Of a DNA stretch of 64,000 nt, positions 40,623 to 50,403 are shown piece after piece. Under the pieces are notes generated by a model. That model saw nothing but the letters and a program-made list of their open reading frames with translations. It was not told the origin of the DNA and made no database searches. Every line of letters begins with the position of its first letter. The stretch's first letter is position 1. The stretch is taken from NCBI RefSeq assembly GCF_007828955.1, contig NZ_VIVR01000001.1:3100001-3164000 (forward strand), in the 5' to 3' direction. The position numbers and the translations under genes are program-made. This DNA is from Kitasatospora atroaurantiaca. Its GTDB lineage: Bacteria; Actinomycetota; Actinomycetes; Streptomycetales; Streptomycetaceae.

Positions 40623-41669
40623 ATGACCCGTACCGCCAAGTTCGTCCACCAGGTGTCCCGGCCGCAGGGCGTGCCCACGGCCGGGAACTTCGCCTTCGTC
40701 GAGGCTCCCGTCCCCGCCCCCGGGCCGGGCACCGCGCTGGTGGAGAACATCTACCTCTCGGTCGATCCGTACATGCGCGAGGCGATGGACGAGGGCCACT
40801 GGGAGCTGAACGCGCCGCTGGAGGGCCGCTCCATCGGGCGCGTCGTCGAGTCCCGGACGCCCGGGCTGGCCGTCGGTGACCTGGTCTTCCACCGGTACGC
40901 GTGGCGGACCCACGCGGTGGTGGAGCCGGCGGATGTCCGGCTGCTGCGCCCGCCGGCCGGGGTCCCGCTCAGCACCTACCTGAGCGTGCTCGGCGGCACC
41001 GGGCTCACCGCGTACGTCGGCCTGACGAAGGTCGCCCGGGTACGGCCCGGCGAGACGGTGTTCATCTCCGCGGCCGCAGGCGGGGTGGGCAGCGCGGCCG
41101 GGCAGATAGCCCGGCTGCTCGGTGCCGGCCGGGTGATCGGCAGTACGGGCTCTGCGGCCAAGGCCAAGCACCTGACGGAACGGCTGGGCTTCGACGCCGC
41201 CTTCGACTACCACGACGGCCCGGTCGGCGAACTCCTGCGCCTGGCAGCCCCCGAGGGGATCGACGTGTACTTCGACAATGTCGGCGGCGAGCACCTGGAG
41301 GGTGCCATCGACGTGCTGCGCGACAGCGGCCGGATCGCCTGGTGCGGCGCGGTCTCGCAGTACAACAGCACCGAGCCGCCCGTCGCGCCGCGCAACCTGT
41401 ACGACGTGGTCCACAAGAGTCTGCGGCTGGAGGGCTTCCTGGTGCGCAACCACCGGGATGCCCAGGGCGAGTTGGAGGAGTTCCTGGCTCCTCACCTGCG
41501 CTCGGGGCGGGTGCGGGCGGAGGAGACGGTGGTCGAGGGCTTCGACCACGTGGTCGAGGCCTTCCTCGGCATGCTGCGCGGCGAGAACCTCGGCAAGATG
41601 ATCGTCCAGGTGTCCGCGGAAGCACCCGAGGAAGCGCCCGGGACAGCCAAGGACACCGTCAGCCGGTGA
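40623..41669 (+). CDS. NADP-dependent oxidoreductase (MDR, CurA/prostaglandin reductase type)
   Basis: The product is 348 residues; the ATG follows AGGAG. It is a zinc-free medium-chain dehydrogenase/reductase with LSVDPYMREAM near the N-terminus, the NADP-binding stretch ISAAAGGVGSAAGQIARLLGAGRVIG, and YFDNVGGEHLEGAI. The family reduces alpha,beta-unsaturated ketones or aldehydes such as curcumin. It is probably regulated by the divergent LysR. Its 3' end overlaps the converging phosphodiesterase gene by 11 bases. Confidence 0.9.
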   Translation: MTRTAKFVHQVSRPQGVPTAGNFAFVEAPVPAPGPGTALVENIYLSVDPYMREAMDEGHWELNAPLEGRSIGRVVESRTPGLAVGDLVFHRYAWRTHAVVEPADVRLLRPPAGVPLSTYLSVLGGTGLTAYVGLTKVARVRPGETVFISAAAGGVGSAAGQIARLLGAGRVIGSTGSAAKAKHLTERLGFDAAFDYHDGPVGELLRLAAPEGIDVYFDNVGGEHLEGAIDVLRDSGRIAWCGAVSQYNSTEPPVAPRNLYDVVHKSLRLEGFLVRNHRDAQGELEEFLAPHLRSGRVRAEETVVEGFDHVVEAFLGMLRGENLGKMIVQVSAEAPEEAPGTAKDTVSR

Positions 41670-42399
41670 TCCGGTAGTGCGTCGTCAACCGCCGGTCGTC
41701 GTCCAGGACATGGAAGGCGAGGGCCGGCGGCAGAGTGTGGTCCAGGATCTCGCCGGGCTCCCACGGCAGCTTCACCGTGGAGACGACGCCGGGCGCCACC
41801 ACCAGCGGCCGTCCCGCGAAGGTGGTCGCGGCGGGGGTGTGGGCGTGTCCGCACAGCAGTGCCGCGATGTTCGGGTGACGGGTGACCAGCGCGGCGAGCC
41901 GCTCCTCGTCGAACTGGCGGATCGCGTCTACGAGCGGGACGTGCAGCACGGCGGGCGGGTGGTGGAAGGCGACCAGCACGGGTACGTCCTCCGGTGTCCC
42001 GGCGAGCACCGACTCCAGCCAGGCGAGGGTCTCGTCGTCCAGCCGGCCCTCGTCCTTCCCGGGCACCGAGGAGTCGCAGAGCGCGACGACCGCGCCCTCC
42101 GTACGCAGGACCTGGTTGACCGGGCCGTCGGCTGCGGGCTCGCCCAGCAGGACCTCGCGGAACGCGCCGCGGACGTCGTGGTTGCCGGGGCAGATCAGCA
42201 CCGGGTGCCGTGAGGCGAGGATCTCGCGGGCCTCCTCGTACTCGGCGGGCAGGCCGTGGTCGGCGATGTCCCCGGTGACCAGCACCGCCGCGAGGTCGTA
42301 CGGCAGTGCGTCGAGGTGGTCCATCACCGCCCTGGCACGGTCGGCGCTGCGTGGCGAGCCGTCGAGGTGGATGTCGCTGAGGTGGGCGAACACGAGCAC
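41659..42399 (-). CDS. CpdA-like metallophosphoesterase
   Basis: The product is 246 residues from a GTG with AAGGA nine bases upstream. The complete calcineurin-type metal signature is present: HLSDIHLDG, VTGDIADHG, CPGNHDVRG, AFHHPP and CGHAHTPA. It most resembles class III cyclic-nucleotide phosphodiesterases (CpdA/Rv0805-like). The substrate could be cAMP or another phosphodiester; the sequence alone does not decide. Confidence 0.88.
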   Translation of the reverse strand: MLVFAHLSDIHLDGSPRSADRARAVMDHLDALPYDLAAVLVTGDIADHGLPAEYEEAREILASRHPVLICPGNHDVRGAFREVLLGEPAADGPVNQVLRTEGAVVALCDSSVPGKDEGRLDDETLAWLESVLAGTPEDVPVLVAFHHPPAVLHVPLVDAIRQFDEERLAALVTRHPNIAALLCGHAHTPAATTFAGRPLVVAPGVVSTVKLPWEPGEILDHTLPPALAFHVLDDDRRLTTHYRITG

Positions 42400-42490
42400 G
42401 GCGGTGGGTCCTTCCGTCGATCCGGTCCTGCACCGGACGCTTCGGATCAGACGCTACGGGCCGACCGGACCAGGATTAAGATCCAGCAAC

Positions 42491-43897
42491 GTGCCGAAAA
42501 ACTGGTCCGGTTCAGGCCCGGACCTCCACCTCGAGATCGACCCCGGCGACGGGCGCCGCGCCGGCCTGGAGCGGGCGCTGCGCCGGGCGGTACGGGACGG
42601 ACGGCTGGCACCCGGCACCCGGCTGCCGTCGACCCGCGCGCTGGCCGAGGAGCTCGGGCTCTCCCGGGGCACCGTCACCGCCGCGTACGACCAACTGGCC
42701 GCCGAGGGCTACCTGACCGCGCGCCCGAGCTCCGGCACGGTGGTCGCCGACCTGTCCGGCCGGACCGTGGACGCCGTCACTCCGGCGGCGGCCGAGGCCG
42801 CACCCCGGCACGACCTGCGGCCCGGACTGCCCGATCTGACGGCCTTCCCCGCCCGGGCCTGGCTGCGCTCCACCCGCCGGGTGCTGCTCGAGGCACCCCC
42901 GGCGGCGATCCACGGCCACAGCGACCCGCAGGGCCGTATCGAACTGCGGACCGCCCTCGCCGCCCATCTCGGCCGGACCCGCGGCGTGCTCGCCACCCCC
43001 GACCGCATCGTCATCACCTCCGGCTTCTACCAGTCCATCAGCCTGCTCGCGCAGGTGCTGAAGGAAGGCGGCACCCGGACGGTCGCCATGGAGGACCCGG
43101 GCCACGAGCTCTACCGCGAGGTCGTCCGCCGGGCCGGCCCGGCCGTGGTGCCGCTGCCCGTCGACGAGCTGGGCGCCCAGGTCGACGGCTGTCCGGCCGA
43201 GGCCGTCGTGGTCACCCCGGCGCACCAGTACCCCACCGGTGTGCCGCTCCACCCCCGGCGGCGGCAGGCCCTGCGCGACTGGGCGCGGAGAAGCGGCGGG
43301 CTGATCGTCGAGGACGACTACGACGGGGAGTTCAGGTACGACCGGCGGCCGGTCGGCGCCCTCCAGGGCATCGCGCCCGACCACGTCGCGTACTGCGGCA
43401 GCGCGTCCAAGGCCCTCGGCCCGGCACTGCGGCTGGGCTGGACGGTCCTGCCCCGGGAGCTCGTCGGCCCGGTGGTGGAGGCCAAGAGCCGCGCCGACCT
43501 GTACACCGAGACCCTCGGCCAGCTCGTCCTGGCCGACCTGATCACGGGTCACGACTACGACCGGCACGTCAGGGCCGCCCGGGTGAAGTACCGCCGGCGC
43601 CGCGAGCTGCTGATCCGCCGGCTGGGCCCCGGGGCAGACCTGCGCGGCGTCCCCGCCGGGCTGCACGCGCTGCTCACCCTGCCCGACGACGGCCCCGGCG
43701 AGACGGAGGTGCTCGCCCGCTGTGAGCGGCGCGGCATCGCCCTGCGCGGCCTCGCCGACCTGTGGCACCGGCCGGACGGCCGGATGCAGGGCCTGCTCAT
43801 CGGCTACGCCGCACCCCCCGAACACGCCTACCCGGCGGCGCTGGAGGCCCTCGCCGAGGTGCTGGGTACGCCATCCGGGCGTCTCGCGGGCGGGTGA
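42491..43897 (+). CDS. MocR/PdxR-like regulator (GntR HTH plus aminotransferase)
   Basis: The product is 468 residues from a GTG. The N-terminus is a GntR winged helix (LPSTRALAEELGLSRGTVTAAYDQLAAEGYL). The rest is a class I aminotransferase-like domain with the PLP lysine in CGSASKALGPALRLGW. MocR proteins sense PLP or amino acids and often control vitamin B6 or amine metabolism. No obvious target is adjacent. Confidence 0.92.
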   Translation: MPKNWSGSGPDLHLEIDPGDGRRAGLERALRRAVRDGRLAPGTRLPSTRALAEELGLSRGTVTAAYDQLAAEGYLTARPSSGTVVADLSGRTVDAVTPAAAEAAPRHDLRPGLPDLTAFPARAWLRSTRRVLLEAPPAAIHGHSDPQGRIELRTALAAHLGRTRGVLATPDRIVITSGFYQSISLLAQVLKEGGTRTVAMEDPGHELYREVVRRAGPAVVPLPVDELGAQVDGCPAEAVVVTPAHQYPTGVPLHPRRRQALRDWARRSGGLIVEDDYDGEFRYDRRPVGALQGIAPDHVAYCGSASKALGPALRLGWTVLPRELVGPVVEAKSRADLYTETLGQLVLADLITGHDYDRHVRAARVKYRRRRELLIRRLGPGADLRGVPAGLHALLTLPDDGPGETEVLARCERRGIALRGLADLWHRPDGRMQGLLIGYAAPPEHAYPAALEALAEVLGTPSGRLAGG

Positions 43898-43957
43898 GCG
43901 GGGAGCGGGTCATCATCGGCAGGGGGCCCTGGCGACGGCAACAGCGAAGGAACCGAG

Positions 43958-44239
43958 ATGACCACCCTGCGGATCGAACACCCGACCCCCGACTACGACG
44001 CCTGGAAGCAGGTCTTCGACGCCGACCCGCTCGGCCGGGAGCAGAGCGGCGTGCGCGGCTACCGGATCCTCCGGTCGGTCGGCGACCCCACGCTCGTCAT
44101 GATCGACCTCGACTTCGACAGCGCCGGTGAGGCCGAGAGCTTTCTCACCAGGCTGCGCGTGCTGTGGCAGAGCAACCCCCTCCTCACCGGAAACCCGAAG
44201 GCCCGGGTCGTCGAGACGGCGGAGAGCAAGGACTACTGA
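43958..44239 (+). CDS. small ferredoxin-like-fold protein of unknown function
   Basis: The product is 93 residues, beginning MTTLRIEHPTPDYDAWKQVFDADPLGR and including RGYRILRSVGDPTLVMIDLDFDS. This resembles small ABM/cyclase-like alpha+beta barrel proteins. No catalytic residue is recognised. It lies 35 bases upstream of the DUF2254 gene on the same strand and may be co-transcribed with it. Confidence 0.65.
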   Translation: MTTLRIEHPTPDYDAWKQVFDADPLGREQSGVRGYRILRSVGDPTLVMIDLDFDSAGEAESFLTRLRVLWQSNPLLTGNPKARVVETAESKDY

Positions 44240-44274
44240 CGGCCGAGCGCCGACGGTCGGCACAGGAGGTACCG

Positions 44275-45609
44275 ATGCGTCCGAGGCGTTCAGGGCGTCC
44301 GAGGCGGCCGATGCATCCGCGCGGCGAGGCGCTCAGAGAGTACCTGCGCGGCGCGCTGTGGGTGCTGCCCGGCATCGCGGTCGTGCTGGCGCTGGTCGCG
44401 GGAAGCACACTCTCCCACGTACGGGTCCGACCTCACTCGCCCCTGCACCCGCTGGCCTTCGCCGGTACGGCGGACGACGCCCGCCAGGTGCTGATCGCCA
44501 TCGCCTCGACCATGGTGACCGTCATCGCGCTGGTGCTCGGCCTCACCGTGGTGGCCCTGCAGGTGGCATCGACGCAGTTCTCACCGAGGCTGCTGCGGAA
44601 CTTCCTGCGCGACCGGCCCAACCAGGTCGTCCTCGCCGTGTTCGTCGCCACCTTCGCGTACAGCACCGCAGGCCTGTACACGGTCGGCGTCTCCGGCGGC
44701 GGCGATGTCGACGAGTTCCCGCGGATCGCGGTCACCGGGGCGATCGTGCTGGTCTTCGTCAGCCTGGGGATGCTCGTCTTCTTCGTTCACCACGTCGCGC
44801 ACTCGATCCAGATCGACACCGTGATGACCACCGTCGCCCGGACCACGGCCCGCGGTGTCCTCACCTGGACCGCCGCCGAGCCGGCCGTCGACATCGAAGG
44901 GCCGGCCCCGCCACCGGAGGCGGTCGTCCTCACCGCCTCCCGCTCGGGTTACCTGCAGACCGCGCACCCGGAGCGGTTGCTGGCCGCGGCGCAGGAGCAG
45001 GACGTCGTGGTCAGCGTCCTGCCCTGGGTCGGTGACCACGTCGTCGCGAACGTCAGCCCGCTCGCCCTGGTGTGGCGCAGCGACGGTGGCGTGGTGAAGT
45101 CCCCGGATTCGCTGGCCCGGGCACTGCGCCGTGCCGTACAGCTCGGCCCCGAGCGCACCTTGCAGCAGGACACGGCCTTCGGCATGCGGCAGCTGGTCGA
45201 CATCGCCCTGCGCACCCTCTCCCCCGCGATCAACGACCCCTACAGCGCGGTCCAGGTGCTCGACCGCCTCTCGACCGTCGTCTGCCTGCTCGGCATCCGC
45301 GCATCGGGCGACACCCTCTGCCACGACCCCTCCGGTACGGTCCGGGTGGTCAGCCGCGGGCCCGCCTTCGCCGACCACCTCGACCTCGCGTGCGGCCAGA
45401 TCCGCCGGTACGGCGCCGCCGAGCCCGCAGTGTGCCTGGCGCTCCTTCGGATGCTGGGAACCACCGCCACGGTCGTCACCGACCCGCTGCGCCGGGAGGC
45501 GATCGCCGAGCAGGCCCGGCTGGTGCTCCTCGACGCGGAGGCCCGCATCGCCCAGCCTGCCGACCTGACGGCCGTCCGCGCACTCGGCGCGCGCCTCGAC
45601 CTGGCGTGA
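44275..45609 (+). CDS. DUF2254 membrane protein
   Basis: The product is 444 residues; the ATG is preceded by an ideal AGGAGGT. Four membrane segments lie in the first ~190 residues, with the DUF2254 signatures VALQVASTQFSPRLLRNFL and RDRPNQVVLAVFVATFAYS. A large cytoplasmic C-terminal region includes TAFGMRQLVDIALRTLSPAINDP. The family is widespread and uncharacterised. Confidence 0.88.
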   Translation: MRPRRSGRPRRPMHPRGEALREYLRGALWVLPGIAVVLALVAGSTLSHVRVRPHSPLHPLAFAGTADDARQVLIAIASTMVTVIALVLGLTVVALQVASTQFSPRLLRNFLRDRPNQVVLAVFVATFAYSTAGLYTVGVSGGGDVDEFPRIAVTGAIVLVFVSLGMLVFFVHHVAHSIQIDTVMTTVARTTARGVLTWTAAEPAVDIEGPAPPPEAVVLTASRSGYLQTAHPERLLAAAQEQDVVVSVLPWVGDHVVANVSPLALVWRSDGGVVKSPDSLARALRRAVQLGPERTLQQDTAFGMRQLVDIALRTLSPAINDPYSAVQVLDRLSTVVCLLGIRASGDTLCHDPSGTVRVVSRGPAFADHLDLACGQIRRYGAAEPAVCLALLRMLGTTATVVTDPLRREAIAEQARLVLLDAEARIAQPADLTAVRALGARLDLA

Positions 45610-45634
45610 CGAGCCGCGGAGAGCTGAAGGACGA

Positions 45635-46430
45635 TCACCCAGCGGCGTCGGCGGCCACGCGGAAGCCGATGTTGCCCGTGGAGCTGTCGGGGGTGTTGGA
45701 GCTGCGGGCGGCCACCCGGTAGCGATTGCAGTAGGACTCGTGGCACAGGTGGGATCCACCCCGCATCACCCGGGCGGTGCCGGTCGGCGGTCCGACCGGG
45801 TCCCGGCGCAGGCCGGTCCGGTGGAAGTCCGCGCTGAACCAGTCGGCGCACCACTCCCAGACGTTGCCGGCGGTGTTGTGGAGGCCGTAGCCGTTGGGCC
45901 GGAACGACTTGGCGGGGGCGGTGCCCCGGTGGCCGTCGGCGGCGGTGTTGAGGGTGGGGAAGACGCCCTGCCAGATGTTGCACATGTGCCGGCCGCCCGG
46001 GGTCAGCTCGTCTCCCCAGGGGTAGCGCCGCTGCTCCAGGCCGCCACGGGCGGCGTACTCCCACTCGGCCTCGGTGGGCAGCCGGGTGCCCGACCAGGCG
46101 CAGTACGCCTGCGCGTCGTTCCACGAGACGTGGACGACGGGGTGGTTCTGGCGGGAGTCGAAGGACGAACCGGGGCCCTCGGGGTGACGCCAGGTCGCCC
46201 CCCGGACGGCACGCCACCAGGGCACCCCGGGCCCGGCGGTGCGGTGGCCAGCAGGTGCTCCGGCAGGAACCCGCCGAAGACGTAGCTGAAGCCGAAGGCC
46301 TCGGCCTCCGTGACGTGGCCGGTGGCCTTGACGAAGGTGGCGAACTGGGCGTTGATCACCGTGGCGGGCGCGATCCGGAACGGGCCGACCTCGATCTCGC
46401 GGACCGGCCCCTCGCCGTCGGCCCGGCCGG
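45635..46430 (-). pseudogene. formylglycine-generating enzyme (FGE/SUMF1), frameshifted and N-truncated
   Basis: The C-terminal frame (45635-46225) encodes an FGE core with [30 protein letters not shown] (shown here as a family match), [10 protein letters not shown], and both catalytic cysteines in [15 protein letters not shown]. The N-terminal part ([15 protein letters not shown] ... [13 protein letters not shown]) lies in another frame, upstream of a CCCC run at 46225-46228. One extra base there would restore [19 protein letters not shown], so a 1-base deletion or sequencing error is likely. The first ~20 residues of a normal FGE are absent, replaced by a sulfatase fragment. FGE converts a sulfatase Cys to formylglycine. 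Confidence 0.8.
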
Positions 46431-47012
46431 GCGTCCGTTCCAGGCCGGGACGGCCGTGGTGGCGTACTTGGGCTCGGGGGTGTTCGGCTCGTGCGAGGCC
46501 TTCGGCGCGACGTACAGGAACCAGGGGCGGGTGTCGGTGGCCGCCTTGTCCAGGAAGGCGAGCGCCCGGTTCTTGATGACGGTGGTGCTGTAGCCGGCGA
46601 TCGTCTTGACGCTGCCGTTCACGTTGTACGTGCCGTCGTTGTAGACCACCGGGTCCTCCAGCACCCACTCCTCGAAGTGGGGCGGGTTGTCGGCGACGTT
46701 CCACGCGTTGAGGTACTTGCCGAACAGTCCGTTGCGGTAGCCGGCCTGCTTGAGGTAGCGCTGCACCGTGGTGTTCTGGTCCAGGTTGTACGGGTGGCCG
46801 TTGTCCAGGACGCTGTGGTTGTGGGCGAATCGGCCCGAGAAGACCGACGAGCGCGAGGGCGCGCACAGCGGTGTGGCCACATGCCCGTTGGTGAACTTGA
46901 CGCCCTGCCCGGCCAGCCAGGCGATCGTCTTCGGGGTGGCCCAGTCGGTGTGCTTGGGCTGGTCGTCGGTGACGATCACCAGGATGTTGGGACGGCTCGC
47001 CGCTGCGGCCAC
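46430..47012 (-). pseudogene. N-terminal fragment of a sulfatase
   Basis: About 194 residues begin MAAAASRPNILVIVTDDQPKHTDW and contain the type-I sulfatase signature PLCAPSRSS, whose Cys becomes formylglycine, with GRFAHNHSVLDN and FGKYLNAWN. Complete sulfatases are about 450-550 residues. This one stops at [12 protein letters not shown], where FGE sequence begins in another frame. The signal-peptide start is also missing, because the frame runs back directly into the stop codon of the upstream gene. It looks like a deletion remnant and is probably not functional. Confidence 0.8.
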
Positions 47013-47064
47013 GGCGGCCGCGGGCTGAGCGGCCGTCAGCTCGCCGACTCGGCCCGGGTTCGGC

Positions 47065-48362
47065 TCAGGCTCGGTTCAGCGAACGGGTCACTCCCGCCAC
47101 CACGGCCGTGGTCAGCAGCCAGCCCGCGGCGATCAGCGCGTACGTGAGGTACTGGGTCGCGCCGGTCCAGTACCAGGCCGCCCGCATGCCGAAGCCACCG
47201 ATCGGGATGAGCAGGTCGAGCGTGTAGACCAGCGGGTCGAAGGGCTGGCTCTGCTCCGGCTGGGTCGCCCGAGGGTCCTGCAGCCCGAACACCGTGGTGC
47301 CCACCAGCGCCAGGCCGAGCAGCCACAGCCCGACCTGCCACGGCCGGTAGCCGTAGCCGACGGTGACGTCGAGCACCCGCCCCCAGATCTGCGCCACGGG
47401 GTGCAGGGTGCGCCGTCGGCGCCGCTGCTTCTCCAGCAGCACCCGCCGGGCGTCGCCGTCGTGACCGATCCGGCGGTACCAGCCCGCGAGTTGCTCGTAC
47501 GGCTGCGGGGCGTAGCCGGGCAGCCGGGCGATCCAGCCGAGCCGTCCGGCCACCGAGTCCGGCCGGTCGGGGGCGGCGTGGATGGCGGTGTACTCGAAGC
47601 CGTCGATCCTGCTGTCGGCCGGCCAGCTGTGCTCGTTGTCGTGCAGCACGGCCACCTTGGCTCCCTGCAGGTCCACCGAGCCCTTGACGGCCGCTGCCGG
47701 GGTCAGTTCGAGGTCGCCCGCCTGCAGCCGGACGGCCTCCAGCGCCACGTCGGCGCCGCCGAGCACCGCGCCCGCCAGGGAGAGCCGGCTGCGGACGGAG
47801 GCGCCGGCCAGGCGGACGGCTCCGGTGGCGGTGAAGCCGTCGGAGAGGATCATCGTGGAGGCCGACAGATCGTCGCCGGTGAAGGAGTCCCCGCCCGGAT
47901 TGCCGATGCGGGCGCCCTCCATGAAGAGGCCGCCGTTGAACTGCGCGCCCACCAGCCGCAGACCGCCCGTCGCGGTGAACCCGTGGCGGGCGAAGACGCC
48001 GCCCTCCATCACCAGTCCGCCGGCCCACAGCGCCCAGACCCCGGTCGCACGGGAGGAGTCGGGCTCCTCGGCGATCTCCGGAGCCGTCAAGGTGACTCCG
48101 CTGAGCCGGAGTTCGCCGGTGACGCGGGCGCGGGTGAGGGTCAGCCGTCCGTCGATGAAGGAGTTCTCGAAGAACAGGTTCCCGTCGACCTGGAGCAGCC
48201 AGCCGTTCAGGCCGGGGATCCGGCAGCCGATCATGGCGAAGGAGCCGGTGGAGGTGCCGCGGAGCAGGACCGGCTCGTCGAAGCCGCAGCCCTCCAGCTG
48301 GACGGCGTGCCCGACGGTGGCCCCCGACAGGTCGAACGCGCCGGTGACCCGCGCCCGTACAG
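47065..48362 (-). pseudogene. repeat-rich membrane protein, 5'-truncated
   Basis: The frame from the ATG at 48234 gives 389 residues. About 200 are strand-repeat sequence (GLRLVGAQFNGGLFMEGARI; AVRLAGASVRSRLSLAGAVL), probably a pentapeptide-like beta-helix. A linker and three or four membrane segments at the C-terminus follow. The same repeat pattern continues in frame upstream of the ATG to about 48362 (VTGAFDLSGATVGHAVQLEG). There a TAG stops it and no start codon is available, so the gene has probably lost its 5' end. The shorter product may still be made. Confidence 0.6.
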
Positions 48363-48519
48363 GCTAGCAACCAGCCCTGCTGGCAGTACGACTGAGTTGT
48401 TGTCATATCCCAGGTGAGCGGCCCGCCCGACATGCCGCGTTCGGACCATGGTCGTCGGGTTGCCCCGGCCGCCGCGCCACACTGTGGGCTGGCCGCAGGC
48501 GCGAGACGGAGGTCCGACC

Positions 48520-49320
48520 GTGAACAGCACCGAGGAGTTCCAGGCATGGGACATCCACGAGTTCGGGCCCGCCAATGCCACGCGCAGCGTGCTGCTGCTG
48601 CCCGGCGGGCTCTGCAGCACGGCGTTCATGGACGACCTGATCACCGAACCGGCGCTGGCCGACGCGCCGGTGCGGCTGGTGGCCACGACCGTCCCGGGCT
48701 TCGCCGGCACCCCGGCGCCGCAGGACCTGAGCATGGAGAACTACGCGGCGCTCCTGGGCACCCTCGCCGCGGAACGCGGCTGCGAGGTCGTGGTCGGCCA
48801 CAGCCTCGGCGCCAACCTGGCCCTGGAGATGGTGGCCGGCGGGCACTTCACCGGCCCGGTCGTGCTGCTGTCCCCGGCGTTCTCCCGGCCTGACGAGTTC
48901 AAGCAGCTCGCCGTCGCCGACCGCCTCGGGCGCCTGCCCGGCATCGGGGCCCTGACCTGGGCCGCCATGCTGTGGATGACACCCCACGCGATGGCCGACA
49001 GCCTGCCCTCGGCCCGTCGCGAGACCCTGATCGCCGAGCTGAAGAAGAACGACCCGGCGTTCTGCCGCCGGATGACCCGCCACTACTTCGAATACCTGGA
49101 CCACCACGGCTCGCTGGTCCCCCGGCTCCGCGAGTCGGGTGCGCGGGCCTGGGTCGTCCGCGGCGACCGCGACGAGGTCGGCCTGACCGACGAGGAGCAC
49201 GACGCACTCGAGGCCAGCCCCCGCGTCACCATGGTCACCATCCCCGACGCGGGCCACATGGTGATGACGGACCAGCCCGCACGGGTCGCCGAACTCGTCG
49301 CCCAGGTGGCCCTCGGCTGA
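48520..49320 (+). CDS. alpha/beta hydrolase
   Basis: The product is 266 residues; the GTG at 48520 follows GGAGGT. The fold shows LLLPGGLCSTAF (oxyanion region), the nucleophile elbow VVGHSLGANLAL, an acidic residue in VVRGDRDEVGL, and the catalytic His in IPDAGHMVMTDQP. The triad is complete. The substrate is unknown. Confidence 0.88.
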   Translation: MNSTEEFQAWDIHEFGPANATRSVLLLPGGLCSTAFMDDLITEPALADAPVRLVATTVPGFAGTPAPQDLSMENYAALLGTLAAERGCEVVVGHSLGANLALEMVAGGHFTGPVVLLSPAFSRPDEFKQLAVADRLGRLPGIGALTWAAMLWMTPHAMADSLPSARRETLIAELKKNDPAFCRRMTRHYFEYLDHHGSLVPRLRESGARAWVVRGDRDEVGLTDEEHDALEASPRVTMVTIPDAGHMVMTDQPARVAELVAQVALG

Positions 49321-49515
49321 GGTCCGGCCGGTCCTGGGAACCGGGAGCCCGAGCGGCGGCGTCCTCCAGGGTGGCGGTCGAACGCTTCAGCGGCTGAGCG
49401 GACCAGCCTCAGCCACCTGCGGGTCATCTGTCACCTGGTCCGCCGAGGCGGGGCCGGTGGCACCATGAACACACAGACGGTGTCGAACGCTCGGTACCGA
49501 TTCCCTGGGGTCACC

Positions 49516-50370
49516 ATGAACACCCGGCTCCGACTCACCCGACTCTTCGCAGCAACGGCCGCGACCGGCATGCTGCTGACCGCCTGCGGAAGCTCAGGCG
49601 GTCACCCCTCCACCACGGGGTCACCGTCTGCCGTGCCGAGCACATCCACGGCAACCTCCCCAACTCCGAGCACGTCCGCCCCGACGCCCACGCCCACACC
49701 CACTGCGCCGAGCACACCCGCACCCCCCACACCCAAGCCCGGCGGCACCACCCCGCCCCTCGGCTCGGCGCTCCTCCAGCCACTGTGGCCGTTCAGCACG
49801 CTCGCCCAAGCCCAGGCGTGGGAACGCGACTTCCACTCCGGCGGCCACCAGCCCTGGCATCTCGACCCGGACCAGACCGCCCTCTCCTTCACCCAGGGCT
49901 ACCTCGGCTTCCAGGACGTCAGCCGCGTCTCCTCACACACCGTCAGCGGCCGCGACGCCCGGATCGGCGTCGGCCTGAGCACGCCCGAGGGCGCCCGCGG
50001 CACCGCAGCCGTCATCCACCTCGTCCGGTACGGCACCGACCCGGACGCCCCGTGGGAGGTCGTCGGCACGGACGACACGACGTTCTCGCTGACCATGCCC
50101 GCGTACGGCTCGGTCGCCCACTCCCCGGTCCAGACCGGCGGCCGGATCACCGGTGTGGACGAGAGCATCCGCGTTCAGGTGCGCCAGCCCTCCTCCACGG
50201 CCCCGCTCGGCAGCTTCTGCTGCCTCCCGGCGGGCGGGAGCGGCGAGCCCTGGCACGCGCCCGTGTCGTTCTCCGGCGCCCACGACCCGGTACTGACGAT
50301 CGTCGCGTCCACCGGCGGGCACATCTCCTCCGTCGAACGCTTCACCGTCACGGCAGTGCGCACCGGCTGA
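49516..50370 (+). CDS. lipoprotein with Gmad2-like immunoglobulin domain
   Basis: The product is 284 residues from the ATG at 49516; an upstream ATG at 49465 is less likely. The signal peptide ends in lipobox LLTAC. A ~55-residue Ser/Thr/Pro linker follows, then a central domain (ALLQPLWPFSTLAQAQAWERDF). The C-terminal beta-sandwich region (GSVAHSPVQTGGRITGVDES..VTVRQ-like strands) resembles the Gmad2 immunoglobulin-like domain. It is anchored outside the membrane, with role unknown. Confidence 0.75.
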   Translation: MNTRLRLTRLFAATAATGMLLTACGSSGGHPSTTGSPSAVPSTSTATSPTPSTSAPTPTPTPTAPSTPAPPTPKPGGTTPPLGSALLQPLWPFSTLAQAQAWERDFHSGGHQPWHLDPDQTALSFTQGYLGFQDVSRVSSHTVSGRDARIGVGLSTPEGARGTAAVIHLVRYGTDPDAPWEVVGTDDTTFSLTMPAYGSVAHSPVQTGGRITGVDESIRVQVRQPSSTAPLGSFCCLPAGGSGEPWHAPVSFSGAHDPVLTIVASTGGHISSVERFTVTAVRTG

Positions 50371-50403
50371 CTCCGCCCGGATCCAAAGGACCTCGGAACG
50401 GAC

